Source: Acidimicrobiales bacterium (GTDB lineage Bacteria > Actinomycetota > Acidimicrobiia > Acidimicrobiales > VFJN01). Taken from it: a stretch of 9,702 nt of DNA. This document shows, one piece after another, positions 1 to 7,950 of this stretch; the stretch's first letter is position 1, and each line of letters opens with the position of its first letter. The notes under the pieces are model-generated. The model saw nothing but the letters and a program-made list of their open reading frames with translations. It was not told the origin of the DNA and made no database searches. A program made the position numbers and the translations under genes. The DNA lies in NCBI GenBank assembly GCA_016936035.1, contig JAFGPU010000128.1, positions 1-9,702 on the forward strand, written 5' to 3'.

Positions 1-1427
1 ACCTCGTAGGCGAGCAGCGACTCGTTGATCTGCTCGCACACCCGCAGCGCCTCGCCGTCGGTCTCGTCGGCGCAGTACAGGCCGGACGGCTCGCCGTTCT
101 GCATCCACACGAGCTGGTCCTGGCCCTCGATCGACATGGCCGCGAACTGCTCGTTCGACAGCGGGCTCGCATGCGCGCCCTCGACCTCGGCCTTGAAGGC
201 CACCGCCGAGCCGCCGTACGCGAGCGGGATGGCCGGCGCGTGCTGCATCAGCAGGTCGTTGGCCTCGGCGTAGAGCTCGGCGCGTGCGTCCTCGTCGGTG
301 GTGGAGCCGGCCTCGCTCAGCACGTCGTGCAGGTCGGGGAAGCCGGTGCCGAACTGCGGCGTCGCGCCGACGCCGAAGTGGAAGTCCCAGAAGTTGGTGG
401 CGTCCGGGAAGTCGGCGCCCCATCCGAGCAGGTGCAGGCCCAGGTTGCCGCTGTTCGCGTTGTCGATGAACGCACCGGATTCCTGCTCGTCGAGCGAGAC
501 GGTGATGCCCACCTGGGCGAGCTGGTCGCGGATGTCGCTGGCGACCTGCGGCGGCTGGGGCAGGTACGGCCGCGGCTCGGCTCGGTAGCTGAGCGCGCCC
601 AGGTCGACGCCGTCCGGGTAGCCGGCCTGTTCGAGCAGGTCGCGCGCCTTGTCGGGGTCGTAGGTGTAGCCGTCGGCGCCGTCCTCGTAGCTGGGGATGC
701 CCGGCGGCAGGAACTGGTCGGCCGCCTGCGAGCCCTCGGGGTAGAAGTTCTCGATGAGGCGGTCCTTGTCGATGGCGTAGCCGAGCGCCTGGCGCACCAG
801 CTCGTCGTCGAGCGGGGCCTTGTCGACGTTCATGCCGAGGTAGAAGACGTTCAGCGGCTCACGCTCGTAGAGCTCGAGGTTGGCGTCGTCCTGCACCGTC
901 GGGAAGTCTTCGGTGCCGACGTTGTCGATGCCGTCGACATCGCCGGCCTGCAGCTCGACGAGGCGCTGCGCCGACTCCTCGCTCCAGCGGAACACAACGG
1001 TGGGGATGGCCGGCTCGTCGCCCCAGTAGTCGTCGTTGCGGGTGAGCACGATCTGGCTGCCGCGCTCCCACGCCTCGAGCTTGTAGGGACCGGTGCCGAT
1101 CGGTGCGTCGATCGGTGCCCCGCCCGTCTCCTCGAGCTGACCGCTCGGGAAGATGCCGAGGGCGGAGAAGGCCACCTTGGCCGGGAACGCGACATCGGGC
1201 TCGCACAGGGTGAAGCGCACGGTCAGCTCGTCGACGGCTTCGATGCCGGCCAGGTTGCCGGAGTAGCCGTCGGTACCGCACTGCGCGCTCTCGTCGAGCG
1301 CCACCGCCTCGAAGTCGGCCTCGTCGGCTGCGTCGTCGGACTCGTCGTCGTCGTCGCCCCCGCACGAGCTGAGCACCAGCCCGCACGCGACGAACGCGGC
1401 GAGCCAGCGAGATCGCGGCTGTCTCAT
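1..1427 (-). CDS. Family-5 peptide ABC transporter substrate-binding lipoprotein, apparently circularly permuted; 3' end cut by the window (SBP1)
   Basis: 475 codons are visible and the C-terminus lies outside the window. ATG at 1425-1427 is preceded by GGGGGAG (1434-1440) with 6 bases between. The N-terminus is a lipoprotein signal peptide with lipobox LSSC (Cys22), followed by an acidic linker (GGDDDDESDD). The family-5 binding-protein signs are GTGPYKLEAW (111-120), LTRNDDYWG (128-136), the LVRQALGYAIDKDRL stretch (210-224), YDPDKARDLLEQAGY (256-270), GWGADFPDATNFW (335-347) and the LYAEANDLL helix (385-393). The usual first ~150 residues of the mature protein are absent after the lipobox. 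The chain starts at NLAGIEAVDELTVRFTL (58-74), which matches residues ~172-189 of the neighbouring SBP2. After the normal C-terminal end it continues with LVWMQNGEPSGLYCADETDG (439-458) and VCEQINESLLAYE, which resembles a normal mature N-terminus. Cys50/Cys75 and Cys452/Cys464 could form disulfides. It probably captures peptides or similar solutes outside the membrane for the adjacent permease. The family is sure; the permutation is inferred. Confidence 0.9.
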   Translation of the reverse strand, partial: MRQPRSRWLAAFVACGLVLSSCGGDDDDESDDAADEADFEAVALDESAQCGTDGYSGNLAGIEAVDELTVRFTLCEPDVAFPAKVAFSALGIFPSGQLEETGGAPIDAPIGTGPYKLEAWERGSQIVLTRNDDYWGDEPAIPTVVFRWSEESAQRLVELQAGDVDGIDNVGTEDFPTVQDDANLELYEREPLNVFYLGMNVDKAPLDDELVRQALGYAIDKDRLIENFYPEGSQAADQFLPPGIPSYEDGADGYTYDPDKARDLLEQAGYPDGVDLGALSYRAEPRPYLPQPPQVASDIRDQLAQVGITVSLDEQESGAFIDNANSGNLGLHLLGWGADFPDATNFWDFHFGVGATPQFGTGFPDLHDVLSEAGSTTDEDARAELYAEANDLLMQHAPAIPLAYGGSAVAFKAEVEGAHASPLSNEQFAAMSIEGQDQLVWMQNGEPSGLYCADETDGEALRVCEQINESLLAYE

Positions 1428-1574
1428 CGTTGTCTCCCCCTGGTGTGCTGTCGACGTCGTCGCCGGGGCAAGATGACCGCCGCCGGCGGACGACACTGGC
1501 CGATTCTTGCACGCCTCAGGGCGTCATGTGGTCGATACGCGCCGAACATACGGCGATCGGTGGATGACCTGCAG
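1428..1574 (-). other. Spacer between ATPase F and SBP1 with small hairpins
   Basis: This is the only gap inside the left part of the operon and it holds no gene. Read on the minus strand, the dppF stop is followed by a 5-bp stem (CGCCG/CGGCG, 1540-1555, 6-base loop), then a second 5-bp stem (ACGCC/GGCGT, 1511-1524, 4-base loop), then a palindrome CCGCCGGCGG (1480-1489). None is followed by a T-run, so none is a convincing intrinsic terminator. The SBP1 ribosome site GGGGGAG lies at 1434-1440. No clear -35/-10 pair was seen. SBP1 may be read through from the operon at a reduced level or have its own unrecognised promoter. Confidence 0.4.
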
Positions 1575-2638
<1,064 letters not shown>

Positions 2639-2642
<4 letters not shown>

Positions 2643-3922
2643 GGCGCCACCTCACCATCTCGCGGGTCTTCGGGCTGGGCCGGCCACTCGGAGCCGTCGC
2701 GCCCGCCCCGATCCCTGACACCCCGATCCATGACCCCCGGGTGCGCGGCCGCCTCGGCGATGGCGACATCGCGGAGGGCCGCCTCGTACTCGGACTCGTC
2801 CTCCGGCTCGAGCGGCTCGGCTGGCAAGGTGTCGTCGATCCGCGCCGCCTCGGCCTCGAAATCGATCATCGACCGCAGCGATTCGACCGTGACCCCCGAC
2901 AGCTCCTCGGCGTAGTGGCAGGCCGCCATGTGGGCGTCCCCGGCCACCAGGCGCAGCGCCGGGTCGTCGGTCTGGCAGTTGCCGGGCACCCGGGCGAACC
3001 GGCAGCGGGGATGGAACGCGCACCCGGAGGGCTTGCGGATCAGGGACGGCGGCGACCCCACGATGGGCACCAGCGCCTCGTCGCCCGCGTCGTCGAGGCG
3101 GGGCAGGCTGGCGAGCAGGCCGAGGGTGTAGGGGTGGCGGGTCTCGTAGAAGATCTCGTCGGTCGTGCCGACCTCGATCGAGCGACCCGCGTACATGACG
3201 AGCACCCGGTTGGCGAGCCCCGCGACGACGCCGAGGTCGTGCGTGATCAGGATGATGGCCGAGTCGATCTCGTCCTTGATGTCGACGAGCACCTCGAGCA
3301 CCTGCGCCTGCACGGTGACGTCCAGCGCCGTGGTGGGCTCGTCCGCGATGAGCAGGTCGGGCTTGCAGGTGATGGCCATGGCGATCATGGCCCGCTGGCG
3401 CATGCCGCCCGAGAACTCGTGCGGGTACATGTCCGCCCGCTTGCGCGGCTCGGGGATGCCGACCAGGTCGAGCATCTCGACGGCCCGCTCCCGCGCCTGC
3501 TTCTTGTCGAGCCCCTCGTGGATGCGGGCCATCTCGCCGATCTGGCGGCCGACGGTGTGCACGGGGTTCAGGGCGGTGAGGGGGTCCTGGAAGATCATCG
3601 CGATCTCCTTGCCCCGCACGGCCCGGCGATCGTCCTCGGACATGGTCAGCAGGTCGGTGCCCTTCCAGAGGATCTCGCCCTCGGCGATCTCGAGCGTCGG
3701 CTGGAGCCCGAGGATCGACATGGCGGTGACCGACTTCCCCGAGCCCGACTCGCCGACGATCGCCAGCACCTCGCCCCGCTGGACATCGAAGGACACGCCG
3801 TCGACGGCCCGGACGAAGCCGTCGTCGGTCGTGAAGCCGGCGCGCATGCCCCGCATCGACAGCAGCACGTCCTTGCGGGTGAACGGAGACGAGGAGGACG
3901 TCACAGCAGCATCGACCATCAC
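2639..3922 (-). CDS. dppD: Oligopeptide/dipeptide ABC transporter ATP-binding protein, OppD/DppD type, with long acidic tail
   Basis: 427 aa, about 90 residues longer than usual. It is the second ATPase of the importer. Walker [10 protein letters not shown] (57-65), Q-loop Gln112 in [10 protein letters not shown], signature SGGMRQR (171-177), Walker B LLIADEP (190-196), D-loop TALD (198-201) and switch His228 are all present. The C-terminal family domain has [12 protein letters not shown] (263-274) and the cysteines C301, C307, C316 and C335, as in the partner ATPase. The normal protein ends near residue 340; residues 341-427 are an acidic, Ala/Pro/Gly-rich tail that looks disordered. The start is ambiguous. 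GTG at 3920-3922 gives a GTGA overlap with the dppC stop, matching the other junctions. The next codon, ATG at 3917-3919, gives a TGATG overlap. No strong ribosome site precedes either, so reinitiation after dppC is likely. The 3' end overlaps dppF by 4 bases. Confidence 0.95.
2706..2735 (-). repeat. 15-bp tandem duplication inside the dppD tail
   Basis: CCCCGATCCCTGACA (2706-2720) is followed at once by CCCCGATCCATGACC (2721-2735), with two mismatches. In the dppD frame the two copies encode MDRGV and RDRGG, in the low-complexity C-terminal tail. The unit is five codons, so the frame is kept. It looks like a replication-slippage duplication in a segment under weak constraint. Confidence 0.75.
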
Positions 3923-4836
3923 TTCAGCTTCGGATCGAGGGCGTCGCGCAGGCCGTCACCGATGAAGACGAACGACAGCACGGTCACGAAGATGGCGGCA
4001 CCCGGGAAGAACAACATGTGCGGTGCGTTGGTGAGCCTGCCCCTCCCGGCGTTGACCATCGCCCCCCAGGCCGGCGTGGGCTCCTGGGGGCCGACGCCGA
4101 CGAACGACAGCGCCGCCTCGGCGAGGATGACGCTGCCGATCGCGATCGTGCCGTAGATGATGATCGGCTGCAGGGCGTTGGGCAGGATGTGCCGGGCGAT
4201 GATGCGCCGGCGCGAGAAGCCGAGCGCCGTCGCCGCCTCGACGTACTCGAGGCGTTTCAGCGAGAGGAAGCTCGCCCGCACGATGCGGGCGATGCCCAGC
4301 CAGCCCGTGAGCCCGAGGATGATGATGATGGCGTTCTCGCTGCGTCCCAGCACCGTGGCGATGGCGACGGCCAGCACGATGTAGGGGATGGCCAGGAAGA
4401 CGTCGGTCACCCGCATGATCAGCGTGTCGCTGATGCCGCCGAAGAACCCCGACAGCGAACCGAGGATGAGGCCGATCACCATCGAGATGGCCGTGGCCAG
4501 GATGCCGATGCGCAGCGACACCCGCGCCCCGTAGACCACGCGGCTGAACACGTCGCGGCCGATGTCGTCGGTGCCGAACAGGTGGTCGAGCGAGGGGCTC
4601 TGCCGCGCCGAGCCTGCGGTGCGCTCGGTGATGCCGTACGGCGCGATGAGCGGGGCGAAGATGGCCACCAGCACCAGGACCACCATCATGGTCAGGCCCA
4701 CCATGGCCAGCCGGTTGCGGCGGAACCGGCGCCACACGTCCGCTCGGAACGGGCGGGACGCACCGAGCTCGTCGGGGCCCCCGGGCTCGTGCGAGCTGTC
4801 GGTGGCGGCGGTGGTCGCGGGGTCGGCGAGCGTCAT
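3919..4836 (-). CDS. dppC: Oligopeptide/dipeptide ABC transporter permease, OppC/DppC type
   Basis: 305 aa, normal length. It is the second membrane subunit of the importer and forms the channel with the B permease. A hydrophilic N-terminus (1-40, ending in RFRRNRLAMVG) leads into the first membrane segment (~43-65). It is followed by the family motif LDHLFGTDDIGRDVFSRVVYGARVSL in the 80-110 region, then further membrane segments at about 108-130, 143-163, 168-186, 226-247 and 277-294. The EAA loop that docks with the ATPases is EAATALGFSRRRI (200-212), with the expected Glu-Ala-Ala and Gly206. The C-terminus [13 protein letters not shown] is typical. ATG at 4834-4836 overlaps the dppB stop (ATGA, 4833-4836) and AAGGGAG (4844-4850) lies 7 bases upstream. 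The 3' end overlaps the start of dppD. Confidence 0.96.
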   Translation of the reverse strand: MTLADPATTAATDSSHEPGGPDELGASRPFRADVWRRFRRNRLAMVGLTMMVVLVLVAIFAPLIAPYGITERTAGSARQSPSLDHLFGTDDIGRDVFSRVVYGARVSLRIGILATAISMVIGLILGSLSGFFGGISDTLIMRVTDVFLAIPYIVLAVAIATVLGRSENAIIIILGLTGWLGIARIVRASFLSLKRLEYVEAATALGFSRRRIIARHILPNALQPIIIYGTIAIGSVILAEAALSFVGVGPQEPTPAWGAMVNAGRGRLTNAPHMLFFPGAAIFVTVLSFVFIGDGLRDALDPKLK

Positions 4837-5840
4837 CCGTGATCTCCCTTCCCGAGTCGGATGCGGGGGTCGAACCAGGCGTAGGACAGGTCGACGATCA
4901 GGTTGACCAACGCGTACGCCAACACGACCGAGAGGGTGAACCCGAGGAGCACCGGCAGGTCACGCTGTTGCACCGAGGTGACGATCTGCGAGCCCAGGCC
5001 CGGCCAGTTGAAGGTGGTCTCGGTCAGCACGGCGGCGCCGATGGCGGTGCCGAAGTCGATGCCGATGAGGGTCACGACCGGCAGCATGGCGTTGCGCAGC
5101 CCGTGCTTCAGCACGACCTCGCGCTCGCCCAGGCCCTTCGACCGGGCCGTGCGCATGTAGTCGGCGCGCAGCACCTCGAGCATCGAGCCGCGGGTCATGC
5201 GGGCGAGCAGCGCCGTCGTGACGCTGGCGAGCGTGATGGCGGGCAGGATCAGGTAGCGCCACTGCTCGCCGGTGGGGATGAAGAAGAACGTCCACGTGTC
5301 GGGCCCGATGCCCGACGTGCGCAGCCGCGCCCACTCGGGCCAGTCCCACTTGTTGGGTTGGACCGCGAACAGGTACTGGAGCACGAACCCCAGCACGAAC
5401 ACCGGGAGGGCCGATGCCGCCGCCGTCAGGATCGTGGTCAACCGGTCGCCGATCGAATATCGGCGTATCGCGGAGAGCAAGCCGACGGCGATGCCGACGA
5501 TGATCTCGATGATGATCGCCCAGATGGCGAGGCGCAGGCTCGCGACCGCCTTCTCGCCCAGCATCTCGTTGACGCTCTCGCGGGTGAGGTAGGAGTCGCC
5601 CAGGTCCCACTGGATCGTGCGCTGCCAGTAGTTGCCGAACTGGACGAGCACCGGGTCGTCGAGGCCGTAGCGCTCCTCGATGCGCTCGAGGACGCCGGGG
5701 TCGACGTTGCGCTCGGCGCCGCCGGCGATCAGCCGTGCCGGCTCGCCGGGCAGCAGGAAGAAGATGAAGAACAGGAACGACAGCGCGACGAACACCGTCG
5801 GGATGATCTGCAGCAGGCGGCGGATGATGTAGCTGGGCAT
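4833..5840 (-). CDS. dppB: Oligopeptide/dipeptide ABC transporter permease, OppB/DppB type
   Basis: 335 aa, normal length. It is the first membrane subunit of the peptide importer. It starts with the typical MPSYIIRRLLQIIPTVF amphipathic entry and a membrane segment (~10-31), then an external region with ERYGLDDPVLVQFGNYW (56-72) and the GDLGxSY-like WDLGDSY (78-84). More membrane segments follow at about 102-124, 135-160, 195-214, 252-272 and 297-319. The EAA-like loop is DYMRTARSKGLGEREVVLKH (227-246), with the conserved Gly236. The family signature NWPGLGSQIV (278-287) and the end YAWFDPRIR (320-328) are present. ATG at 5838-5840 has GAGGA (5846-5850) 5 bases upstream. It is the first gene after the strong stem-loop that follows SBP2, and its stop overlaps the start of dppC (ATGA). 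Confidence 0.96.
   Translation of the reverse strand: MPSYIIRRLLQIIPTVFVALSFLFFIFFLLPGEPARLIAGGAERNVDPGVLERIEERYGLDDPVLVQFGNYWQRTIQWDLGDSYLTRESVNEMLGEKAVASLRLAIWAIIIEIIVGIAVGLLSAIRRYSIGDRLTTILTAAASALPVFVLGFVLQYLFAVQPNKWDWPEWARLRTSGIGPDTWTFFFIPTGEQWRYLILPAITLASVTTALLARMTRGSMLEVLRADYMRTARSKGLGEREVVLKHGLRNAMLPVVTLIGIDFGTAIGAAVLTETTFNWPGLGSQIVTSVQQRDLPVLLGFTLSVVLAYALVNLIVDLSYAWFDPRIRLGKGDHG
5447..5465 (-). repeat. Inverted repeat inside dppB
   Basis: CGCCGAT (5447-5453) and ATCGGCG (5459-5465) form a perfect 7-bp stem with a 5-base loop within the codons for IRRYSIG after a membrane segment. The local codons include ATA and TAT, which are uncommon in this GC-rich operon. It may only be chance, or a pause point during membrane insertion. 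Confidence 0.3.
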
Positions 5841-5866
5841 CGTGGTCCTCGGGAAGGCGGGCCGCA

Positions 5867-5901
5867 GGCCGGCCGGGGTGCGGGCGCACCTCCGGCCGGC
5901 C
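5867..5901 (-). promoter_or_regulatory. Strong intercistronic stem-loop between SBP2 and dppB
   Basis: A 10-bp outer stem (GGCCGGCCGG 5867-5876 with CCGGCCGGCC 5892-5901) continues into a 5-bp inner stem (GGTGC 5877-5881 with GCACC 5886-5890). There is one bulged base at 5891 and a 4-base loop at 5882-5885. All 15 pairs are Watson-Crick and almost all are G-C. No T-tract follows in the reading direction, so it is not a classic intrinsic terminator. In binding-protein operons such elements often protect the upstream mRNA end and lower permease expression. That role is inferred here from its position. Confidence 0.7.
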
Positions 5902-5912
5902 CGTGGTGACGG

Positions 5913-5927
5913 CGGGCTGTCAGCCCG
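5913..5927 (-). promoter_or_regulatory. Small hairpin across the SBP2 stop codon
   Basis: CGGGCT (5913-5918) and AGCCCG (5922-5927) form a perfect 6-bp stem with a 3-base loop. The TGA stop of SBP2 (5920-5922) lies in the loop and the first base of the stem. It stands 11 bases ahead of the larger stem-loop, so the two form a tandem structure at the end of the SBP2 message. Confidence 0.5.
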
Positions 5928-7617
5928 TCAGGGAGACGGTCTCCCACACGACATGGCCCGTGGGCTCCTCGAAGAGGTGGGCGACCTTGTCGCCGTTGTA
6001 GACCTGCTGGCCGTTGTACCAGTTGATCGGCACGACGCCGATGTCGTCGTTCAACAGCACCTGCTCGGCCTGACGGAACAGCTCGCTGGCCTCGTCGATG
6101 TCGGTCGTGGCCTTGGCCTCGGCAACGAGCTCGTCGAACTCGGGGTTGCTGTAGCCGTAGTTGTTCCCGTCGAGCGCCTCGGTCCCGAAGATGTCGAACG
6201 TGAAGTTGTCGTACGTCGGGTAGTCGGCGAGCCAACCGACCCGGCAGAACACGCACGCTCCCTCGGCCAGCTGACCGAAGTAGTCCTCGGACGGGATCGA
6301 GACGGACTCGGCCTCGATGCCGATGGCGGCCAGGTTGTCGATGATGATCTGCACCACCGGCTCGTGACCGGCGTCGGCGTTGAACTGGATCGGCAGCGGC
6401 TCGGTCAGCTCATTGCCCTCGGCGAGCCACTCCTGGTAGGCCTCCTCGGCGGCGTCGGGGTCGTACTCGCAGTAGTCGCACAGCCCCTCTTCCATGCCGG
6501 GGATGCCGGGCGGGGTGATGCCGGTGGCCGTGGTGCGCGACCCCTCGTACACGTCGGTGTTGATGTCCTCGCGGTCGATCGCCTGCGAGATGGCCTGGCG
6601 CAGCAGCTTGTTCTCGGGACCGCCGACGATCTCGTTGCGGTCGTTGAACATGAAGTAGTACGCGCCCAGGAACGGCGTGTCGATGGTGGTCTCGTAGTTG
6701 TCCTGCGCCTCCTGGTAGCGACCGGGCGCGAAGTTGGTCACGTCGCCCTCACCGGCCTCGAACGCGTTGTACGCCGTGTCGAGGTCGGAGCCGATCACGA
6801 ACCGGAGAGTGTCCAGGTAGGGCTGCTCGGGCAGCTCCAGGGACTCGTCGTACTGGGTGCCGTCCCACTCGGGGTTGGGCTCGAGCACGATCTCCTGGTC
6901 GTTCGCCGGCTCGGCCATGATGAACGGGCCGTTGCCGATCATGATGCCCCGCTCCCACTCGCTCTGGTCGTCGAGCTCGTCGACTGCGGAGGGCATGGGC
7001 ATGAACGTCTGGAAGCCGGCGACCGCCGGGAAGTTCGCGTAGGGCTCGGCCAGCGTGACCGTGAGGGTCATCGCGTCGTCGTCGGCCTCGACGCCGGAGA
7101 TCGTGTCGGCTTCGCCGTCCAGCTTCTCCGCGCCACCCTCGATGAAGGTGAACAGGTACGAGTAGTCACCCGCGAACTCGGGATCGCTGGCGCGCTCCCA
7201 GCCCCGGACGAAGGAGCTCGGCAGCACGTCTTCGCCGTCGGAGAACTTCAGGCCCTCGCGGATGGTGAAGACGAACTCGGTGGCGTCGTCGTTGACCTCC
7301 CAGGACTCGGCGACCACCGGGACGGTCTCCGGGTTCTCGGGATCGCTGAAGTCGGTCTCGGCCAGCCCGTCGTAGAGCGAACCGCCGACCTGCCACCCGT
7401 CGCTGGTGGTGTTGATGCCCGGGTCGATGTGCTCGGGCGGCCCCTGTGCGAACGTGCCCAGGTCGACGAGCTCGCCACCCTGGACCCCTTCTTCCTGAGC
7501 GGCTTCGTCGCTCCCCTCGTCGCTGCCCTCGTCGTCGTCGGAGCCACAGGCGCCGGCGACGAGAGAGAGCCCCATGATGAGAGCAAGGAGCTTCAAGCTC
7601 CTGCGCTGTCGTCTCAC
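5920..7617 (-). CDS. Family-5 peptide ABC transporter substrate-binding lipoprotein (SBP2)
   Basis: 565 aa from GTG at 7615-7617, normal length. This start is chosen because AGGAGG (7626-7631) lies 8 bases upstream and the protein then opens with a proper lipoprotein signal: a basic end (VRRQRRSLK), a hydrophobic core and VAGAC, with Cys24 as the lipid anchor. A longer frame open to 7899 would put the signal peptide inside the protein. An acidic linker (25-43) follows. The canonical order is complete: EHIDPGINTTSDGWQ (62-76), LYDGLAETD (81-89), VPVVAESWEVNDDATEFVFTIREGLKFSDG (99-128), GNGPFIM (228-234), LLRQAISQAIDREDI (338-352), YDPDAAEEAYQEW (385-397) and GWLADYPTYDNF (461-472). Apart from the anchor, its only cysteines are two CxxC pairs: C380/C383 and C455/C458. 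It is the probable main peptide or solute receptor of the operon and its first transporter gene. Confidence 0.95.
   Translation of the reverse strand: MRRQRRSLKLLALIMGLSLVAGACGSDDDEGSDEGSDEAAQEEGVQGGELVDLGTFAQGPPEHIDPGINTTSDGWQVGGSLYDGLAETDFSDPENPETVPVVAESWEVNDDATEFVFTIREGLKFSDGEDVLPSSFVRGWERASDPEFAGDYSYLFTFIEGGAEKLDGEADTISGVEADDDAMTLTVTLAEPYANFPAVAGFQTFMPMPSAVDELDDQSEWERGIMIGNGPFIMAEPANDQEIVLEPNPEWDGTQYDESLELPEQPYLDTLRFVIGSDLDTAYNAFEAGEGDVTNFAPGRYQEAQDNYETTIDTPFLGAYYFMFNDRNEIVGGPENKLLRQAISQAIDREDINTDVYEGSRTTATGITPPGIPGMEEGLCDYCEYDPDAAEEAYQEWLAEGNELTEPLPIQFNADAGHEPVVQIIIDNLAAIGIEAESVSIPSEDYFGQLAEGACVFCRVGWLADYPTYDNFTFDIFGTEALDGNNYGYSNPEFDELVAEAKATTDIDEASELFRQAEQVLLNDDIGVVPINWYNGQQVYNGDKVAHLFEEPTGHVVWETVSLTG
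7586..7602 (-). repeat. Perfect inverted repeat in the first codons of SBP2
   Basis: AGGAGCTT (7586-7593) and AAGCTCCT (7595-7602) are exact reverse complements around one central base, covering codons 6-11 of SBP2. As RNA it could fold into a 6-bp stem with a 5-base loop. One arm is AGGAG-like and the other CTCCT-like, so it could also pair with the true ribosome site AGGAGG (7626-7631). A role in translation control is only a guess. Confidence 0.5.
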
Positions 7618-7739
7618 TTGGAGGACCTCCTGATGATGGTCGTGGTGACCGCAGGGGAGCCCGGCTTGGCACTTGGTCGACTCGGTGGAGGCACCGCGCA
7701 CGGCACCTGCCACGAGGAGCGAGCCACGGCTGTCGTCAC
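7614..7739 (-). CDS. Possible leader ORF coupled to SBP2
   Basis: A 41-codon frame starts at GTG (7737-7739) with GGGGGAG 5 bases upstream, the same core as ahead of SBP1. Its TGA (7614-7616) overlaps the SBP2 GTG as GTGA, the same junction seen between the permease and ATPase genes. The product would be MTTAVARSSWQVPCAVPPP at the N-terminus and TTTIIRRSSK at the end. It has no recognised domain, and no signal peptide is evident. Two adjacent AGG arginine codons near its end are themselves the SBP2 ribosome site. A possible 7-bp stem (7744-7750 with 7714-7720, one G-U pair) would hide its own ribosome site. GC at third positions is clearly lower than in the neighbouring genes, which argues against a conserved protein. 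It could be a regulatory leader peptide or a chance frame. Confidence 0.3.
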   Translation of the reverse strand: MTTAVARSSWQVPCAVPPPSRPSAKPGSPAVTTTIIRRSSK

Positions 7740-7887
7740 GGCAGCTCCCCCTGACGGTGTTCGCACCTGGGCGCACACGGATGCACCCCCAGTGAACGGC
7801 CGGGAACTTAGCAGGATCGCCCGGCATCTCGCCTTCTCGGTGGCCGAGCTGGCCATCGATGCGCCTCGGCCTGGGCATTTCCGGCAG

Positions 7888-7909
7888 TTCGTCACGCATT
7901 CGTCACGCA
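7888..7909. repeat. Perfect 11-bp tandem direct repeat, operator-like
   Basis: TTCGTCACGCA occurs twice without a gap (7888-7898 and 7899-7909). An 11-base period puts both copies on the same face of the helix. Written as TCACGCA-N4-TCACGCA it has the layout of sites bound by OmpR/PhoB-type response regulators; the mycobacterial PhoP site has this form with a similar half-site. It lies upstream of the possible -10 of the transporter operon. The repeat is certain and its binding protein is inferred. Confidence 0.6.
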
Positions 7910-7928
7910 ACCTGTATGCCCGCAGCGT

Positions 7929-7950
7929 GCGCCCCTCACCACGGGGGCGC
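7929..7950 (-). terminator. Candidate terminator of the pgk-tpiA transcript
   Basis: GCGCCCC (7929-7935) and GGGGCGC (7944-7950) form a perfect 7-bp GC stem with an 8-base loop, 11 bases after the tpiA stop. No T-run follows. Such T-less stems can terminate in high-GC bacteria, but it may be only partial. Confidence 0.4.

Noticed and set aside
1225..1427. SBP1 as a simple pseudogene or N-terminally deleted binding protein
   Set aside because: Signal peptide, lipobox, linker and ribosome site are intact, no frameshift is visible, and the C-terminal continuation resembles the missing N-terminal segment, which a deletion would not produce.
1480..1489. Palindrome CCGCCGGCGG as a terminator
   Set aside because: It has no loop and no T-tract, and such short GC palindromes are expected by chance at this base composition.
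7618..7899. Longer start for SBP2 (94 extra residues)
   Set aside because: It would bury the lipoprotein signal peptide; the GTG at 7615-7617 has an ideal AGGAGG site and begins a proper signal sequence.
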